Notes under the pieces: generated by a model
Seen by the model: the letters and a program-made list of their open reading frames with translations, nothing else
Database searches by the model: none
Told to the model about the DNA's origin: nothing
Assembly: GCA_903813345.2 (NCBI GenBank)
Contig: CAIIXF020000002.1
Location: 3,632,001 to 3,696,000, forward strand
Reading direction: 5' to 3'
DNA: 64,000 bases
DNA from: Owenia fusiformis
Taxonomy: Eukaryota > Annelida > Polychaeta > Sabellida > Oweniidae
In this document: piece after piece, positions 10,201 through 25,200 of the stretch
Layout of the letters: each line of letters starts with the position of its first letter
Position numbering within the stretch: position 1 is the stretch's first letter
Position numbers and translations under genes: made by a program

Positions 10201-13200
10201 TTTAAAACAAGATATTGAGACTACGATTTTTATTTTATTTTTACAAAACTCGGAGATAAATTGGCATCATCATGGCGTATAAAAAATGTTGGAGTTAAAA
10301 AACTATCAAGCCATTTTTCTGTTTCCCTGTACTCAGAGTCTAGTTACAAACTAGACGAAGCTCTCTTTAGAGAAGCGGTCTGAAGAGTAAAGTAATATAT
10401 GGTTTTCCATAGGATCTTTTATGTTTTGTACACACTTCAATGTAACTTGTGTACTCATTCAGTGAACTCAACCATCGTACTTGTTGCCGCAGACATTGGG
10501 TACATCCCGATCGCGCTATTTATTTCGCCATTCAATAATGACGATCATTAATATGTATGCTTAACTTTTTTATGTACGCGAGTGCCGACTTCTTGCTGAT
10601 GAAACGTGAGTTGACAAAACGATATTACACATCAACAAGCGGGAACAACGTACCGACGTTTATTAACTTGTACGTACATCAATAGTACTCGAGCCTTATC
10701 GTATTGTATTTTAACTAAATCAAGTCAGACGTGCACAGTTTATTCGACAAAGAAGGCTTTCTGATTTTTATTATTAACCGTTGATTACAAACGTTTGATG
10801 ATCACCTTTACTTGAGTGAATTGCCAAAGTGCGCGATCGGCGATCGGCGGAGCTTCTGTTTGCATACATGAAAAATCAAAATAAAGAAGGGCCCTAATAA
10901 TGGGCAATCTTAGGCCTACATGATATGATTTGACACAACGTATACGTAATTAAATCTCGGCACATGAAAAAAACAAAAGTTTACTTTTAACTTACATCAA
11001 TACTTAAAATAGCAGGTAGATGAGGCGATAATTTAATTAATAGTTAGTTATTTTGCGATCGACCGCGGTTGATTTAGCACGTTATTTACGGTCTTTGTAC
11101 TAGGCCTATAGACGTCCTTGATTCTAAAAGACTATGGGACGCTAACTTTAGTGGAAGTAATTCATACCGATTGACTTATATTCAAAATCAACTAACTACA
11201 TTTGATTTAGCAAGGCTAAACCCCATTATCCTGGGAATTGTCTTTATCTTTGTCGGATCATTCAGGTGAGAAATTTATGACGTAATTCAATTGTTCTCTC
11301 CGCCAACGGATGGAATTGGATGCCGGTCTTTTCTCAAAATACAAGGTACTTTGACTGAATACTGTGACTACAATTTTTGTAATCTTTTTACCAAAAACTA
11401 ACATAAGCATAATCATATTCCAGATAAAAAAATGTGGAAATTTTAAAAAAATCTATCGAGCCGTTTTTCTGTAAATTGAGATCTCCCGAGGGTAAAGTAA
11501 GTTTATGGTTTTCCCATAGGATTACATGTTAAATATGACAATATAAGCAACATAGGCTCCTCAAAAATACGACCTTTGAACCTTACTTACTATATCTCAA
11601 CTTATTTTTTTCTGTTTAAAATTTCTACAGCATATGTACACCACTTGTTTACATACACTGTGCGATTTTCAGGAAATTCTATCGAGGATTTTTTTTGGCT
11701 GACGGACCAGGTCCCACCTTAAAACGTAACTTGTTATATTTTCTATGTGGGTTAGTTAGCTCATATATATGTTGATAAGTGGTGTGCAGGTGTGGATTGG
11801 CACATACATCTTCAGATGCAAGCATCTGGAAAAACTAGATTCTCTACTTCAAAATAGAACGAGGGAATGGCTTTCCAGGAAGTGAGGGCTTAACATTTAT
11901 ATTTTATCTCAAAGTGAATCAAGTGATCATTAAAATTAATATTTTATTTGTTCAAACACTATCGAAAACTATATGGATATATAGATGTCACTGTTGAATT
12001 GTCTGATAGCTAGAAGTTTGTTCATGGATTGAAACATAGATGTCACCAAGAATCTGACACCAATGATCAAGTAGTGGTTAGCAATGAAGAAGCTAAAAGT
12101 GCTTGAGAGTAAGAATGGGTAATTTTGATGAAGGGTATATATGCCCCGAAAATGTGAAAAGAAAATATAAAAAATTCAATTGTGCTTATTATCTCCCTTA
12201 TCCAATCTTGTTTTGAAAAAGTTATTAAGATACCATAAGTCTAGAATTAATAGAAGAAGTAGTTGACCTAGGGTTTATGTTCATATATAGCAAGAATAGC
12301 CATTTAAGAAATATCCTGTACCTTATTTGTGAATCATGAAAACAAGGACACATTGGCCAAATTCATTTGCAGGCACCAAAATATGTAAACAAAATTAAGT
12401 TATTTGTAATTCTGCCCCGAGAGTCATCATAACCAGGAGGTGACACACTTCACTCAATGGTTCATTGACTCAATGAGTGGTTGTCCTTGTACACGTACCT
12501 GTTTTTCAGACAATGAACAATGGGAACAACCTTACATCATTGATTATCACTTGGGATATATGACGCGCGTACGTGTTAAAAACATCATATGGATTTGTTA
12601 TTCAATTAAAGATTGAATATCCATAAGAAAAAGAGATTGGCTCATTCTGCCTCTTTTAGCTCATATTGTTTAAGGATTCCTTTTTATCTCATCTTTTTTT
12701 ATTTTATTAATTACAATAATGTATTTTTATTTTATTTTTTGACCTTGATCAATGAGGAGAGTTGTCATAATAATATCAAATAAAATTGTCTATTATTTGA
12801 TTTCTTCTAGGTTAACAATATTAATATTAATAATAAAAGTCAACCGTTGCTATAATCTGTTGCATATATTCTGAAAGTTATAACAAATCTTCAATTTTCT
12901 GTAAATAAATCTTCAATTTTCTGTTAACAAATCTTCAATTTTCTGTTTTCTATTATCTATTACATATTTAATTATGAAAGATATAACAAATCTTCAATTT
13001 TCTGTTAATAAATCTTCAATTTTCTGTTAACAAATCTACATTTTCTGTTTTCTATTATCTATTACATATTTAATTCTGAAAGATATAACAAATCTTCAAT
13101 TTTCTGTTTTCTATTATCTATTGCATATTTAATTCTGAAAGATATAACAAATCTTCAATTTTCTGTTAGTACGTATGTGTAGTAGTTTTGAAGTATGTAG

Positions 13201-16200
13201 TTATAATTTGTAGTTGACGCTTTTTATCCTGTAGAGACTGGCTATGTTATTTGTGTGACATGATTGAAAAATATATACTGTACTTTAATATGGGGTTTCT
13301 CTAAAAGGATGATGATATTTTGCGGAGTCATTGTTGCGATGATGTTTTCAACAAGAAATACAATTCTACGATATTCAATACTTCTCACAAAAGTACCTTG
13401 ATTATTTATGTGATATTGATCAAGTATTGAATCAAGGTTATTCGAACAAAAAAATATTTTGAAGAAATGACAACAAAATAACCTTTTAATCGACAATACC
13501 TATATATCAGCGAGTACACTTAACCTGCCTGAATTAAGGTCGTACCGCCTAACCACGCATTCTACTTGCGTTATATTCAATTTTGATACTTGAAATGAAT
13601 CCGTATACTCTTTTTGTGTTAGATTTTTAAGGCCACCCTAAAGTTTTAAAATCCTATAAATATCTTCAAATTTCAATTGATTCTGTTTCTCAGGCTTAAA
13701 GCTACCAAAATGTTCATGTTATCTTGAGTTTTGAGCTGTCGTAAATAAGATTAGAAGAGAGAATAGCAGTGAAACCTGTATATCAGAACACCTTTCTTAT
13801 CCGAACATTTGTCAATTTTAACACTTTTTCCCCGTCCCGCATTTGTTGTCTCCCATGGATTCCCATATGAAGAAACCCATGAACCTTGAAATGTGAACAC
13901 CTGTTAATCCGAACATTTCTCAATATGAACACTTTTTCTTGGTCCCACATCTCCTATTTAAAAAATTGAAAACCTGAAATGTGAACACCTGCTAATCCAA
14001 ACATTTTTCATTATGAACACTTTTTCTTGGTCCCACATCTCCTATTTAAAAAATTAAAAACCTGAAATGTGAACACCTGCTAATTTGAACACTTTTGGCG
14101 AGTCCCAGTGCTGTTCAGATTAAACAGGTTTCACTGGATGTGTGATTTTAGTAAAATCATAAATGATAAAGGAGCCTTATCTGTGGTCCTGTGAGAATAG
14201 GGCACTTGAGATTTGTTGCAAGGACTGAATTTGGAGAAATTCTTAGAGTTGCGGAACTATTGACAGAACAAGAGGAAGCAATCCCACCTCACCACGTTAT
14301 ATCAGTTAATTCTCTTTTGTGACGTAGATACCCATTCAAAATATTTCACGATCCACAGATAATATTTCTCTGTTCCTTGTTATTGCATAAGATAATTTTC
14401 TCAGTTTTGTTTGAACTTGAAATGGAGATTGTTATTGGCATTACTGTATCAAGCGTGTCTTACTTATCGTTTGTGATTCGCTACATAAAACTGTTTGGTG
14501 TTTCGTTCAAGGGATTAGGAGTATTTATAGATAAAAGAAACAAGTTTATTGTCATTATCTAGGGGCCTTTTCTATATTGTTTTATACTTGTATATCAAGC
14601 AATTCTGAAGGCATTGTCCTTCTAGTGGAGAAGTTCATTGCGGAAATGTTTTTCACATTTGAAATAAAGTACATGGCGGAAAATAGCAACGTAATTGCAC
14701 TCCACACAAATATTTCTTTCTAGTAGGGTGAATGAATACCCATGCATCATTTAATATGATGTGATAACAGAATGAAATTTTTGCAATTTTGCAAATGTTT
14801 CCCTTTTAAGAATTATGACTTGTAGAAATTTTCCAGTTGTTTAATTCATTTCTCCAGTTGTTTGGATTCATTTTTCCAGTTGTTTTGATTTATTAAATAT
14901 CTGTTGTCAGAAACTTCTATGCTATTTTAACACCATATGGGGAGGTATTTTAAAATTATTTGTTGGTACTTTTGAAGATTTATTATCTATTCATTTTAAA
15001 TGTGAAGAACTGTTATTCAATATACTATTAGATAATGATGTTATTTAATTTATGGTTGAGAAAAAGAGAGAGAGATGGGGGGGGGGGGGCGTTTTTTGCT
15101 CAATTCCATTCTTTATACTCTTACTTCCTTTAATTGATTCATAATTGAATAAACATCTCTATCAAAGTATTATAAGACATTGGCCATTGGTTGTTAAAAT
15201 AACTTATGTCAATTTAGTACTAATATGTTGAACATTTATAGGAATTTGGTCCCGTCAATAAACAAGATAAAATTAAATAAGTGTCCCAGTTATTAATACA
15301 AGCTAAGGCCATAAGAAGTAGATTCTTTGTTTTGCGTCCTGGCAAAATCAAAATCATACAAGGGTACAAGGAAAACAAACACAAACTCAAGAAAAAACAC
15401 AAACTTGTTTGCTGAGAATTGTATACATTTTATGGGCATAAAAAGGGATGACATACCAATTTGTAGTGATAACAAACACATATCTATACATTTATATAAT
15501 ATATTTAAACATAGCTATTATTCAAGGGTAAAAAATAAGAAAATACACTATGTATGCCAAACGTATTAATACCACTGTCAATTTTGATGCACATCAAATT
15601 ATCTGCCATTTCGTCTGATTCTGATTGACGTCTGATTCAGATCCTTGTGATTGCTATTTGAATGTGTTTGTTTTTTCTGATTTACTCAAAATCGTGCAAG
15701 CAAGGGGACGCAAAACAAAGAATCTACTTCTTATGGCCTAATCTAATTAATACCACTACCACAGATAAATATTTGTCGTCATTTTCAGAATTGACAATTT
15801 TAAGTACGTTCAACGGTCAGAGGATTATAAAATATTTGTGTACAAAGTAAATAATATAAAAGTGGTGACAAATACAGATCAACAATAGCCATGTATTGAC
15901 TACTTTAAAGTATTTTTAGTTTTTTACATATTTTTTTTATTTGTCTATTCACGGGAATGTCAAAAAGAGGAAATGAAAACAGCCCACGTAGCATTCAAGT
16001 ATTATACTCTAAACTTTCTAAACGTTTCTTTCATTTCCTATATATTTTTGCTATAATTGTAACTGTTTCCTGAAACATGTTGCACAAATTAACTTGACAA
16101 AACTTATTTTGAAAAATCTATTCAAGATGTTGCTAAAGCACAATTCCAGTTTGAAATGGTACCAATTTATACAATAGGGGGAAATATTATGTTGCATCAA

Positions 16201-19200
16201 GACCCCCCCCCTCCCAGATGCCCCCCGCCCCACCCTCCCATCTAATATCCCCCTTCCCATTCAATATCCCCCCCAGAACACTGGGTAATTGAATTGACAT
16301 TAAACAAGGGTGGTCTTCATTCAAGAATAAAAGTACAATGTTCCTGGCAGTCTAAATTGACTTGTTGTAATTCTACATAACATCACTTTTTTCAAAAGCT
16401 ATATTCTGTTTGGTGAATGGAGTATTCAAACTCAGACGAGCCTCTCAAAGTGATGTTGCCCTTTTTGTACTTCCACTATAAAAAGTCTCATGTAAGAAAT
16501 AAACAAGAAACATACATTATAAAGGAAAGACAAAATCTGTTAAAAATTATGTCAAAGATACCGATTTATTCATATTAGATTCAAACTTATTATCGAATAT
16601 CATGTATAGAGTTTACTCGTTTCAGGAAACAAACTGCGAGACTTTTCTGATAGCAGATTTCCTAGGAATGTAGTATTTACGTCAGCGTGGAAATAGCACA
16701 AGATAAAAATAGCCCTTAGTTCTAATTTAGTTTGGTTGGCAGGTGATTTGAAGCCTTTCCATGGTAAAAAGTATTTCTCGCCATCCTTATTTTATTCTAT
16801 TTCTCTCGTTGCTTTACTAATTTCTAAGCATCTGTTTATAATATAGGGTGTTCCCAACCCCTCTGTATGTTTTGATCTTCATTGTTTCCATATTTGTTGA
16901 TGATTTTTATTTTGAAACATGGCAAATCTGATATTTTTCTCCTAGGTTTTGGTTGGGTGTGATTTACAATAAAGCACATTTGAAAGATACCAAGTTCTAG
17001 TTTGATTACATTTTAGTCTTTTACCTTTTACTAGTGATTCTAAGTGATATTTTCTATTCTACCATTTCTGTCTTAAGGCAGAAGTTGATCTATTTTTGCA
17101 TTTTATGCAATTTTATGTGCTAGTATTATGTACATGATGCGGGTCAGGGTGAATTATACCAAATTCTTCTGGGGTCCAGCTTCACATATAACTAGGCAGG
17201 AAGAATTATGCTCTGTATTATTTTGTATTTTGAAACTTTTTTGGAGTCAACTTATTTTGCATCAGCCCATCTCAGAAATATAAAGAACAAGAAGCAATGC
17301 TCTAAAACACAAACAAACATATAATAACTAAATTAAATCAGATTTAAACTTGCTGAAATGACCATATAAGAAAGTCTTTCAACAATTGAAAAATCCACTG
17401 TCAAATGGAAAACTCATACCATCCCAAAATATTAATATAACAAGATATGTGAACATTTATCATGTTCTCCCAAAAATGTTGAGAGTGATCTTGGGTATTT
17501 CAGTATAAATAAACACTACAGTTATAATTGATAAAACTCATTGTAATGTTATCATAAGAACTTTGGACTACAAATTGATAAATGTTTATAAACTACTCTA
17601 AACTTTCTGTAATTACCCAACTTCCTTCTAAATTCACTTCCTCAATTTTCTTTACATGGGCTTTGATTGGTAAAACGGGGAGTGGGGATATAAGTGCAAA
17701 CCGCTCGTTAAGTAATATTTCTTGATAAATTGTATTTTTCAAATTAAAGCATCATATCTCTTTGGTATTGTTTTGTTTTAAGTTAGGATTGGTATGCGTG
17801 ACGTTTGTTGTTGTTGTTCTTATAATTCCAACATATGTCGTCATAGTAATCAATCTTGTTTTTGTTTCGTTTTGGAAGAGTTGGTTGTTGTTCCAAATTA
17901 TGTACAGTATGATTGAATATTACTTTATGATACATTTGAAGGATGGTTTTTGAGGTCAAAGTTGAATAAACTTTTTAATCATAACAGCTTAAGTTAGTTA
18001 TACAGTGACTCACAGTTACCTATATGCATGTAAGGTATGGTGTGATGGAAACATGACAATGAATCAGTGATTATAGGCAGGGGAGGATCTGAAAATGAAC
18101 AGGTTTGGGGGGGGGGTGGGGCACATTTCAACTGTGAACAAATGTTTGGGTCCCTTTTAAACCAAATATTGGGGTCACATTTATAGAATTTAATGGCCCA
18201 TTTTCTTGGCCTTTAGTATTTTCTTGGCTATTAGTAAAGGTGTGGATGAAATTTGACCTTAGAGAAATAATATCAAAATACAATAGAATATCTTTGGTAC
18301 ATACTTCTAAAAATTGTACACTTTGATGCTGTTTAGGTGTCATCAATAAAAGTTATTGTCAACTAGACATATGGCTGAATTGAGCCTCTGGGAATTACAT
18401 ATACCTACATACAGGACATTTACAATCTTTTATGTACCATTATATTGTTCAAGCTATCGTTTCCAAATCATCATTAAATCAATCTACAGTATACAGTACA
18501 TTCTCAAATTGCATTATCATTGTATTTTAAAGTGTTGGTGCATATCTGTTAAATATATATTTGATTCCTCGAGTATTTTACTCTTATCACTATTCTCGTT
18601 TAAAACAAGACCACCTTGGTAACACTTACGCATTGGTAATCATAAAAGTCTATTACCATACAGTGTTATTCTACTAAACGTGTAAGTCAAAAGTCATTAA
18701 AATGTCACTGAGAGGATTAGCCCACCAAAGGGCTCATATCGAATTACAGAAATGAACAAAAAATGAAATCGCTATCAAAATAAAAAAGCAAGATATCAAA
18801 GAGCTTAGCAGATAGATTGTGTTTTTATGTCCTTTAATTGTTTTAACTTGTTGGAATCAAATAAAGTTTTCTAAACATGATTGAAATGTCCACTTCAATG
18901 TTTGCCACTTTCAGATAATTCTAGTGCCCTTTACACTATTTTAACTATTTTTGAGTACATATAAACACCAGTGTGTATTAATGTTATCTTTGGCAACAAT
19001 GTTCTCCCAGACTTGAAATATGTCCCTGATTCTGATCTTTCACTCCTTCTCTATAAAATTTGATATTTTCATCTCTTGTATTTCAGTATTTTAAATATTA
19101 GATGTTTGTTTACTTATATATACATGCATTGCTAGTTCCTAATATCTGTATTTTGTAATTAATATTTGTTCACAATTTCATTTTAAAAGATGAAACCATG

Positions 19201-22200
19201 ATCTTTCCTTTATGGGGTTATCTGATGTGTTGGTCCCCCAGAGACTTGAAAACAAGACTTCAAATCTTGTCCTTTTAGATTTGATTAATACTTCTGTATT
19301 ACACTATTCACTATAATCAAGTTAGTGAATCATTTGTAAAATTTAGATATTATGAAACTTGAAGACTTGTGAACTACACATATTTTTTATATACTCCAAG
19401 GCTTAAATCATTTAGCGTAATCATTTTTAGGTACTACATGTATTATAATTTGCACCTGTTTGTTCTTCACTGCATTCATTATTCAATTGTGATTTATATT
19501 ATCAAATGAATTAATTAAGATTTGGGCTGAAGGCTGGGACTGGAGGCATTTTTACCAATATTGTTTTTTAAATGTATGTCACATGTTATGTCTTTGTGCA
19601 GCGCCCTCTATAGTTTTTCTACAGGGTAGTATCACATCAAGACCTTTTTAATGCCCCCCCCCTCTTCAAGTTTAAGCATATGTGTTTAAACTTTTTTTGT
19701 CCTGCTCCACCCTACTAATTGAGTATACATACTTGGTTGTCAGGGCAAACTATCAACTAATTTAGTTTTAAATACGAGCAAAATAACAATTGTTAAACAA
19801 CACCATGGTGATACATTATAATATAATTAAACAATGCCATAGTGATATACTAGGATATAATTTATAGATGTCCTTCTAGGTTCAACCCCGGACTAGGTTC
19901 CCATTAACTTTTTTGACATTTCACATTTATGAGCTTTTGAACAAAATTGCTAACCTAAATAGATCATCAAGTATATCCTATTTGCTAAAGTTGAATGGGA
20001 AGTAGCTGTATCTGATGTATGTTTGTGATTTATTTGTAGACAAGTGTTCTTTTGGTATCACCTGACTTGGTCTCTCCCAGGTATCTTTTTGTATATGTCA
20101 GTTTTTTCGTAAGTTTTAGGCTCGATTTTTTACTCTTGGGATATAAATCGTGAGATAGCTGTTTTATTGATTTCAGTGTAAGAATACCTTTTATTGGGCA
20201 TTCCATGCTTATTAATGTTTGTTCCTTATTTTTTCTTGGTTTATTGTTTGTTATTTATTTAGTATATAGAGTGGTATTTTGTATGGGAAGAATCGTTTTA
20301 GTTCATGACCTCTATTTCTATTTTCATGGTCACATGACTCACTTTAAACCTATCAACTGGTAGAGATATTGATTTTCAATTCTCTAACCTGGTCACTCCT
20401 TATAAATATGAACGGCTATCAACAAAACAAGCTTACTACATCAATGCATCAATAGTTAATCTAAATTGATTAAACTTGTTGGAATCCTGTAAAAAATTCC
20501 ATATGTAAATTGCTTATCATTGCTATTAAAAAACATTTGATTTATAACTTAAAAAACAACTCATAGCAAGGGCATTGCTACTAAAAGGCCTGTAGTATAG
20601 ACTAAGCAGACTAGTGAACACATCCGGGTGTATATGTATGCACTGTATAATCACTTGAAAAACAACACTAGTTTAGTAGGAAGGCCAGACGTGGTGAGGA
20701 AGAAACTTGAAAATTTCAGTGTGTGTACGTCTATCAGATCTACGTAATCTAAAGTTCAAAGTTCAACTGATATCTGAATTTAGATCCGCATTTTCGACTA
20801 CTTGATAACTAGATGACAGCCAATCATTTTCTTCGCAAACTACAACCAGCACACACATGTTTAGGAAGTCAGACTTAAGTTTAATTTATAACGCGTTCTT
20901 CACTCAATTTTGAAGGACGAAGAAAAAAGGCACAACTGGACAAATTGAAAAGGATTATCAATCAACTATTCGCAAATCAGAAACGGATTTAACTTAATGA
21001 ACTATAAAAAGCTGAGAGTTATACTTCAAGTCAGCGAAGAGGCGATGAAATAAACTGGTTGTAATCGGAGAATTGAATCAGAAGATAGACAGAACACAAA
21101 AGAGGTTATTCATGTGTTCAGGTTTGTGTAGTATAGATTGACTAGCACAGCTGTAAGTGCTATAGAAAGTGCAGCAGGGGTGTGACCTGGTAAGGATAAA
21201 GCGAGCGCAGCAGTAGCACATATTCATAAATAGACAAGGATTGAAAGAAAGGGTCTGGCTGAGGAGTGTTGTGACTGCCGTATGACCTTAGAGGACTTTT
21301 CGCATATGACCATTGGCCACCTTAGGTCAATACTATAGGATGCTTAACACATTACGTAGAGAATATATAGAGGATGCTAGATGAACTGTTTTTTAGTTAG
21401 ATTTAATTATTTTAGACTTTGAAGTTTTGTGACTAAAGTTATGTTAGAAACATATTGCTCAAATTTTATATAGAACTGTTATAAAACTCGACGAAAATTA
21501 AGTTTTAATACGATTTTTTGGGGATTTTGTGACTAAATGGCTGCGAATATGATGTCATTGCCGTACATTCCTATTTCTACTGCTGCTATGGATTTTCAAG
21601 GCTCCAGCTCTAAAATGAGACTTGGTCTTCCTCCAAGCCCTGGAGGCATTATGGGAGGAGTATACCCCCTTCATCATAACCCAATGTTGTATGGACTACC
21701 ACACCCAGGCTTATATCCTTATGGGTTCGCAATGGGGGTACCACCCCAGAGTCCAGTTGGGATGACGATCCCAGCAAATTTGTGCCATCCTAGACTATTA
21801 TCCAATCAAAACTCGCCAACAGATATATACCCAAAAGATGGCGTTTTAAATAATTTAGAAACAAGGGACTTAAGTGCCAGTTTACGAGATTTACACGTAG
21901 AAAGACTTAGACTTAGTAGTTCTAGTAGCACTGATCCACGACTAAGTCCTTCACGGGACGGCTTAAATATTGACCAATCACGGAACTTTTATATTCCAAA
22001 CAATGACAATGATCTCAAGCATGAAGAAGAATCCAGTAGCGAACTTTCCGACGATTCTGAGTCACAGAAAAGTGACTCGGATGATCAAACAAACAATAAA
22101 TGCTCATTCAAGAAAGCCATCATGAAAAGATATTGTAAGTAATAATTCAGTTTTTCAATCCAAACAACATATATTCTAAGTAATAATTCCGTTTTTCAAT

Positions 22201-25200
22201 CCAAACAACATATATTCTATATAATCATTCAGTTTTTTAATCCAAACAACATATATTCTATATAATAATTCAGTTTTTCAATCCAAACAACATATATTCT
22301 ATATAATCATTCAGCTTTTCAATCCAAACAACATATAGTAAAAGTCATTATTCAGTTTTCCAAACAAGATATATTTTATGTTATTATTCAGTTTTTTAAT
22401 CCAAACAACACATATTCTTAGTAATTATTCAGTTTTTCAATCCAAACAACATATAGAAGTAATAATTCAGTTTTTCAATCCAAACCACAAAATAAAAAAA
22501 AACAAGTTAGAAATTGTAATTAGAGACATGTTTATTTTAGCTATCATTTTACATACTTAAATCAAAATCAGAAGGGGTTCAGAAAATTGATTCAAATTTT
22601 GGGTGTAAAGAGTGAGCTCATTTTTTATATTCTAGGTGGTTAAGAAAGTTTCTATATATGAATGCTCTTTGTTGGGATATAACAATGTTTGATTGTATTT
22701 ATGAGTACTTTCCTCTCATTTTTTTAAAGAGCAGGTGTGTGGGGTTATTATATTCAATCACTTTGTAAGAAGGTTACGCACTGAAAACCTTGCTGTATTG
22801 TAAAAAGCCATATGAAATATTTTATATTTGAAGAAGGCTTCCTATTTTTTAATGTATGGATGTATAGACATCACACCTTGTCCAGGGGCCTAAAACCTTT
22901 CTTCGTTTAACATAAAGAAATCTCAAAATAGAACATGACTAGCTTGAAATACTGTGTAATAATGTTCCCAAATTGTAAGTAGATAAATATTAAGTGTTGC
23001 TATGGTAACTGGGAGCTGCAAGGTTTCCTTGGTTAAGAAATATTTTTAGTTTCCTTTTTTTCTTACTTTGCCCTTAGCAAGAAGTTTTCTTTTTGTGTGC
23101 ATTACTTCATACTTTTAAAAAATACTTAGTTGTATCTGTGTTATAGTTAAAAATGGCAAATTAACAATTTGCAGTATTACTGCCTGGATTATTTTTAATG
23201 ATTGTGAATTACTTGATGACTTATTTATTTTGAAGAACTATATTTTCTGCAAGAATTCTTTGTCCTTAAAGGAAATACTTGCATCAATTTTTCTATCTGT
23301 TAAAGTATAAAAAACTGGATATTTCACATCTTTAAGTTTATCGTTTTATTAGAACATAATTCAAGGAAGCCCTTGTGTATATTGTATTTGGGAGCACATC
23401 GTGTGTTAGAATAAATTTGAAAAACCATATTACTCATTGAATAGTTCCCCTCTCTACCTTCTCAGACGTACTTTTTCCCACAAATATGATATATGTATAT
23501 GGTTGAAATAAGTTGAAATAAGCAGGATCTTAATACAATACAACATATGGTAATCATAGTAGTAAAATAAGCTAGAAGAGCCAAAAACTCATATGTTTTT
23601 AACTGTCTGGCATGTTTACATTTTTTTAACCCTGGAAAGGAAACACATTCTAATGATGCTTTTTTACGCACTAAAGCACATGGATGGGTAGAACAAGGGT
23701 GTAAAAAATCACCCATGTATAGTCACTCATCTATACTGCATGGTTATCTGCAAATTGCAGGGTTCATTCAAGTTTTTAACAGAAATAAAGTAGAATAAGT
23801 GTTACCAGTGTGAATTTTTTATGTCAGGGTTCATTGTAACATTACCACCCCACACTAAGTTTAGATACATGTTTACAACCAACGCTAAAAAATCAGAAAG
23901 TACACTGGGTCATAAAGAGTGTAATGCAATATAAGATAATCCTAATCGCATCAATACTCAATTGTATTATGTCAGATTATGCCTTTAAATAAAATTCTAC
24001 AAATTCAACTAAATTTAGCTCCTGTCAACTTCAAAGTAGTAAAATGAACTCGATTTTATTTTTAATAAATCAATAATTTTTTCCTGTTATACTTTACCTT
24101 CATTACTTTAATTTCATAATATGCATTTTGAATTTTGATCCTAGTTTCACACTATGGTTTTTATTTATCTAGCAATTTCACAGTTTTGTTTTGAATCGAA
24201 TTAAGAAGTGAGATTGTTTTCTAATGAAATAGTGGGATACAAAAGTTATTACACATTATTGGAAGAAAATAAATACATTACAAAACTCTTCAGAAAGTGT
24301 ATATTGATTTATCCAATGTGTATAAAGGAACTACTTATCATTGTAGGTATGCCATTAATGGTAGAAAGTAACCATACTTAATTATGTGTATTATATTTAC
24401 TTCCTGGTTGGGTTTCCTTCTTGCCAAGAAACTGTAAACATATCATAACTGTAAACTAAACACTATGTGCTATTTATGATGTTAAAGTTGGCAACAGAAA
24501 TGTAAGCAAGGGTTGGTCCTCATAAGGACAACATAAAGAACATTTATGTATAAATAGCTTCACTTAAAGGGGCACAGAACTGAAAATGTATGTATAAATA
24601 GCTTCACTTAAGGGGGTACTACAGAACCAAAAATTTATATATAAATAGCTTCACTTAAAGGGGGGCACAGAACTAAAAATTTATGTATAGATAGCTTCAC
24701 TTAAAGGGGCACAAACTAAAAATTTATGTATAAATAGTTTCACTTAAAGGGGCACAGAACTGAAAATATATGTATAAATAGCTTCACTTAAGGGGGTACA
24801 GAACCAAAAATTTATGTTTAAATAGCTTCACTTAAAGGGGGGCACAGAACTAAAAATTTATGTATAGATAGCTTCACTTAAAGGGGCACAGAACCGAAAA
24901 TTTATGTATAAAGGAAACAGAACTGAAAATTTATATGTAAATAGCTTTACTTAAAGGGGCTCCACGCTTAATTGTGATCTTAAAAAACTCTGAAATTAAA
25001 AATTGCTTGTGTAGAAAATGAATTAAATGATTGTTTAAATTGCAGTTGTTTTTTTATGTGGCTTATATGGGGTTAGAGTTAAAGACTGAGAATTTGGAAA
25101 TGAGATTTCCTGTTTTGGAATAAGTTACATGATATAAACAAGTTATATAAGATGGATAAGATGGACTTAGGTATTTATTATGACCCTCAGTCTAAGATTA

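Noticed and set aside
22136-22492. CRISPR-like array of direct repeats
   Set aside because: The repeats are contiguous, with no unique spacers, and lie in a eukaryotic intron. It is a minisatellite. The same applies to the arrays at 24.5, 29.1, 32.3 and 60.5 kb.
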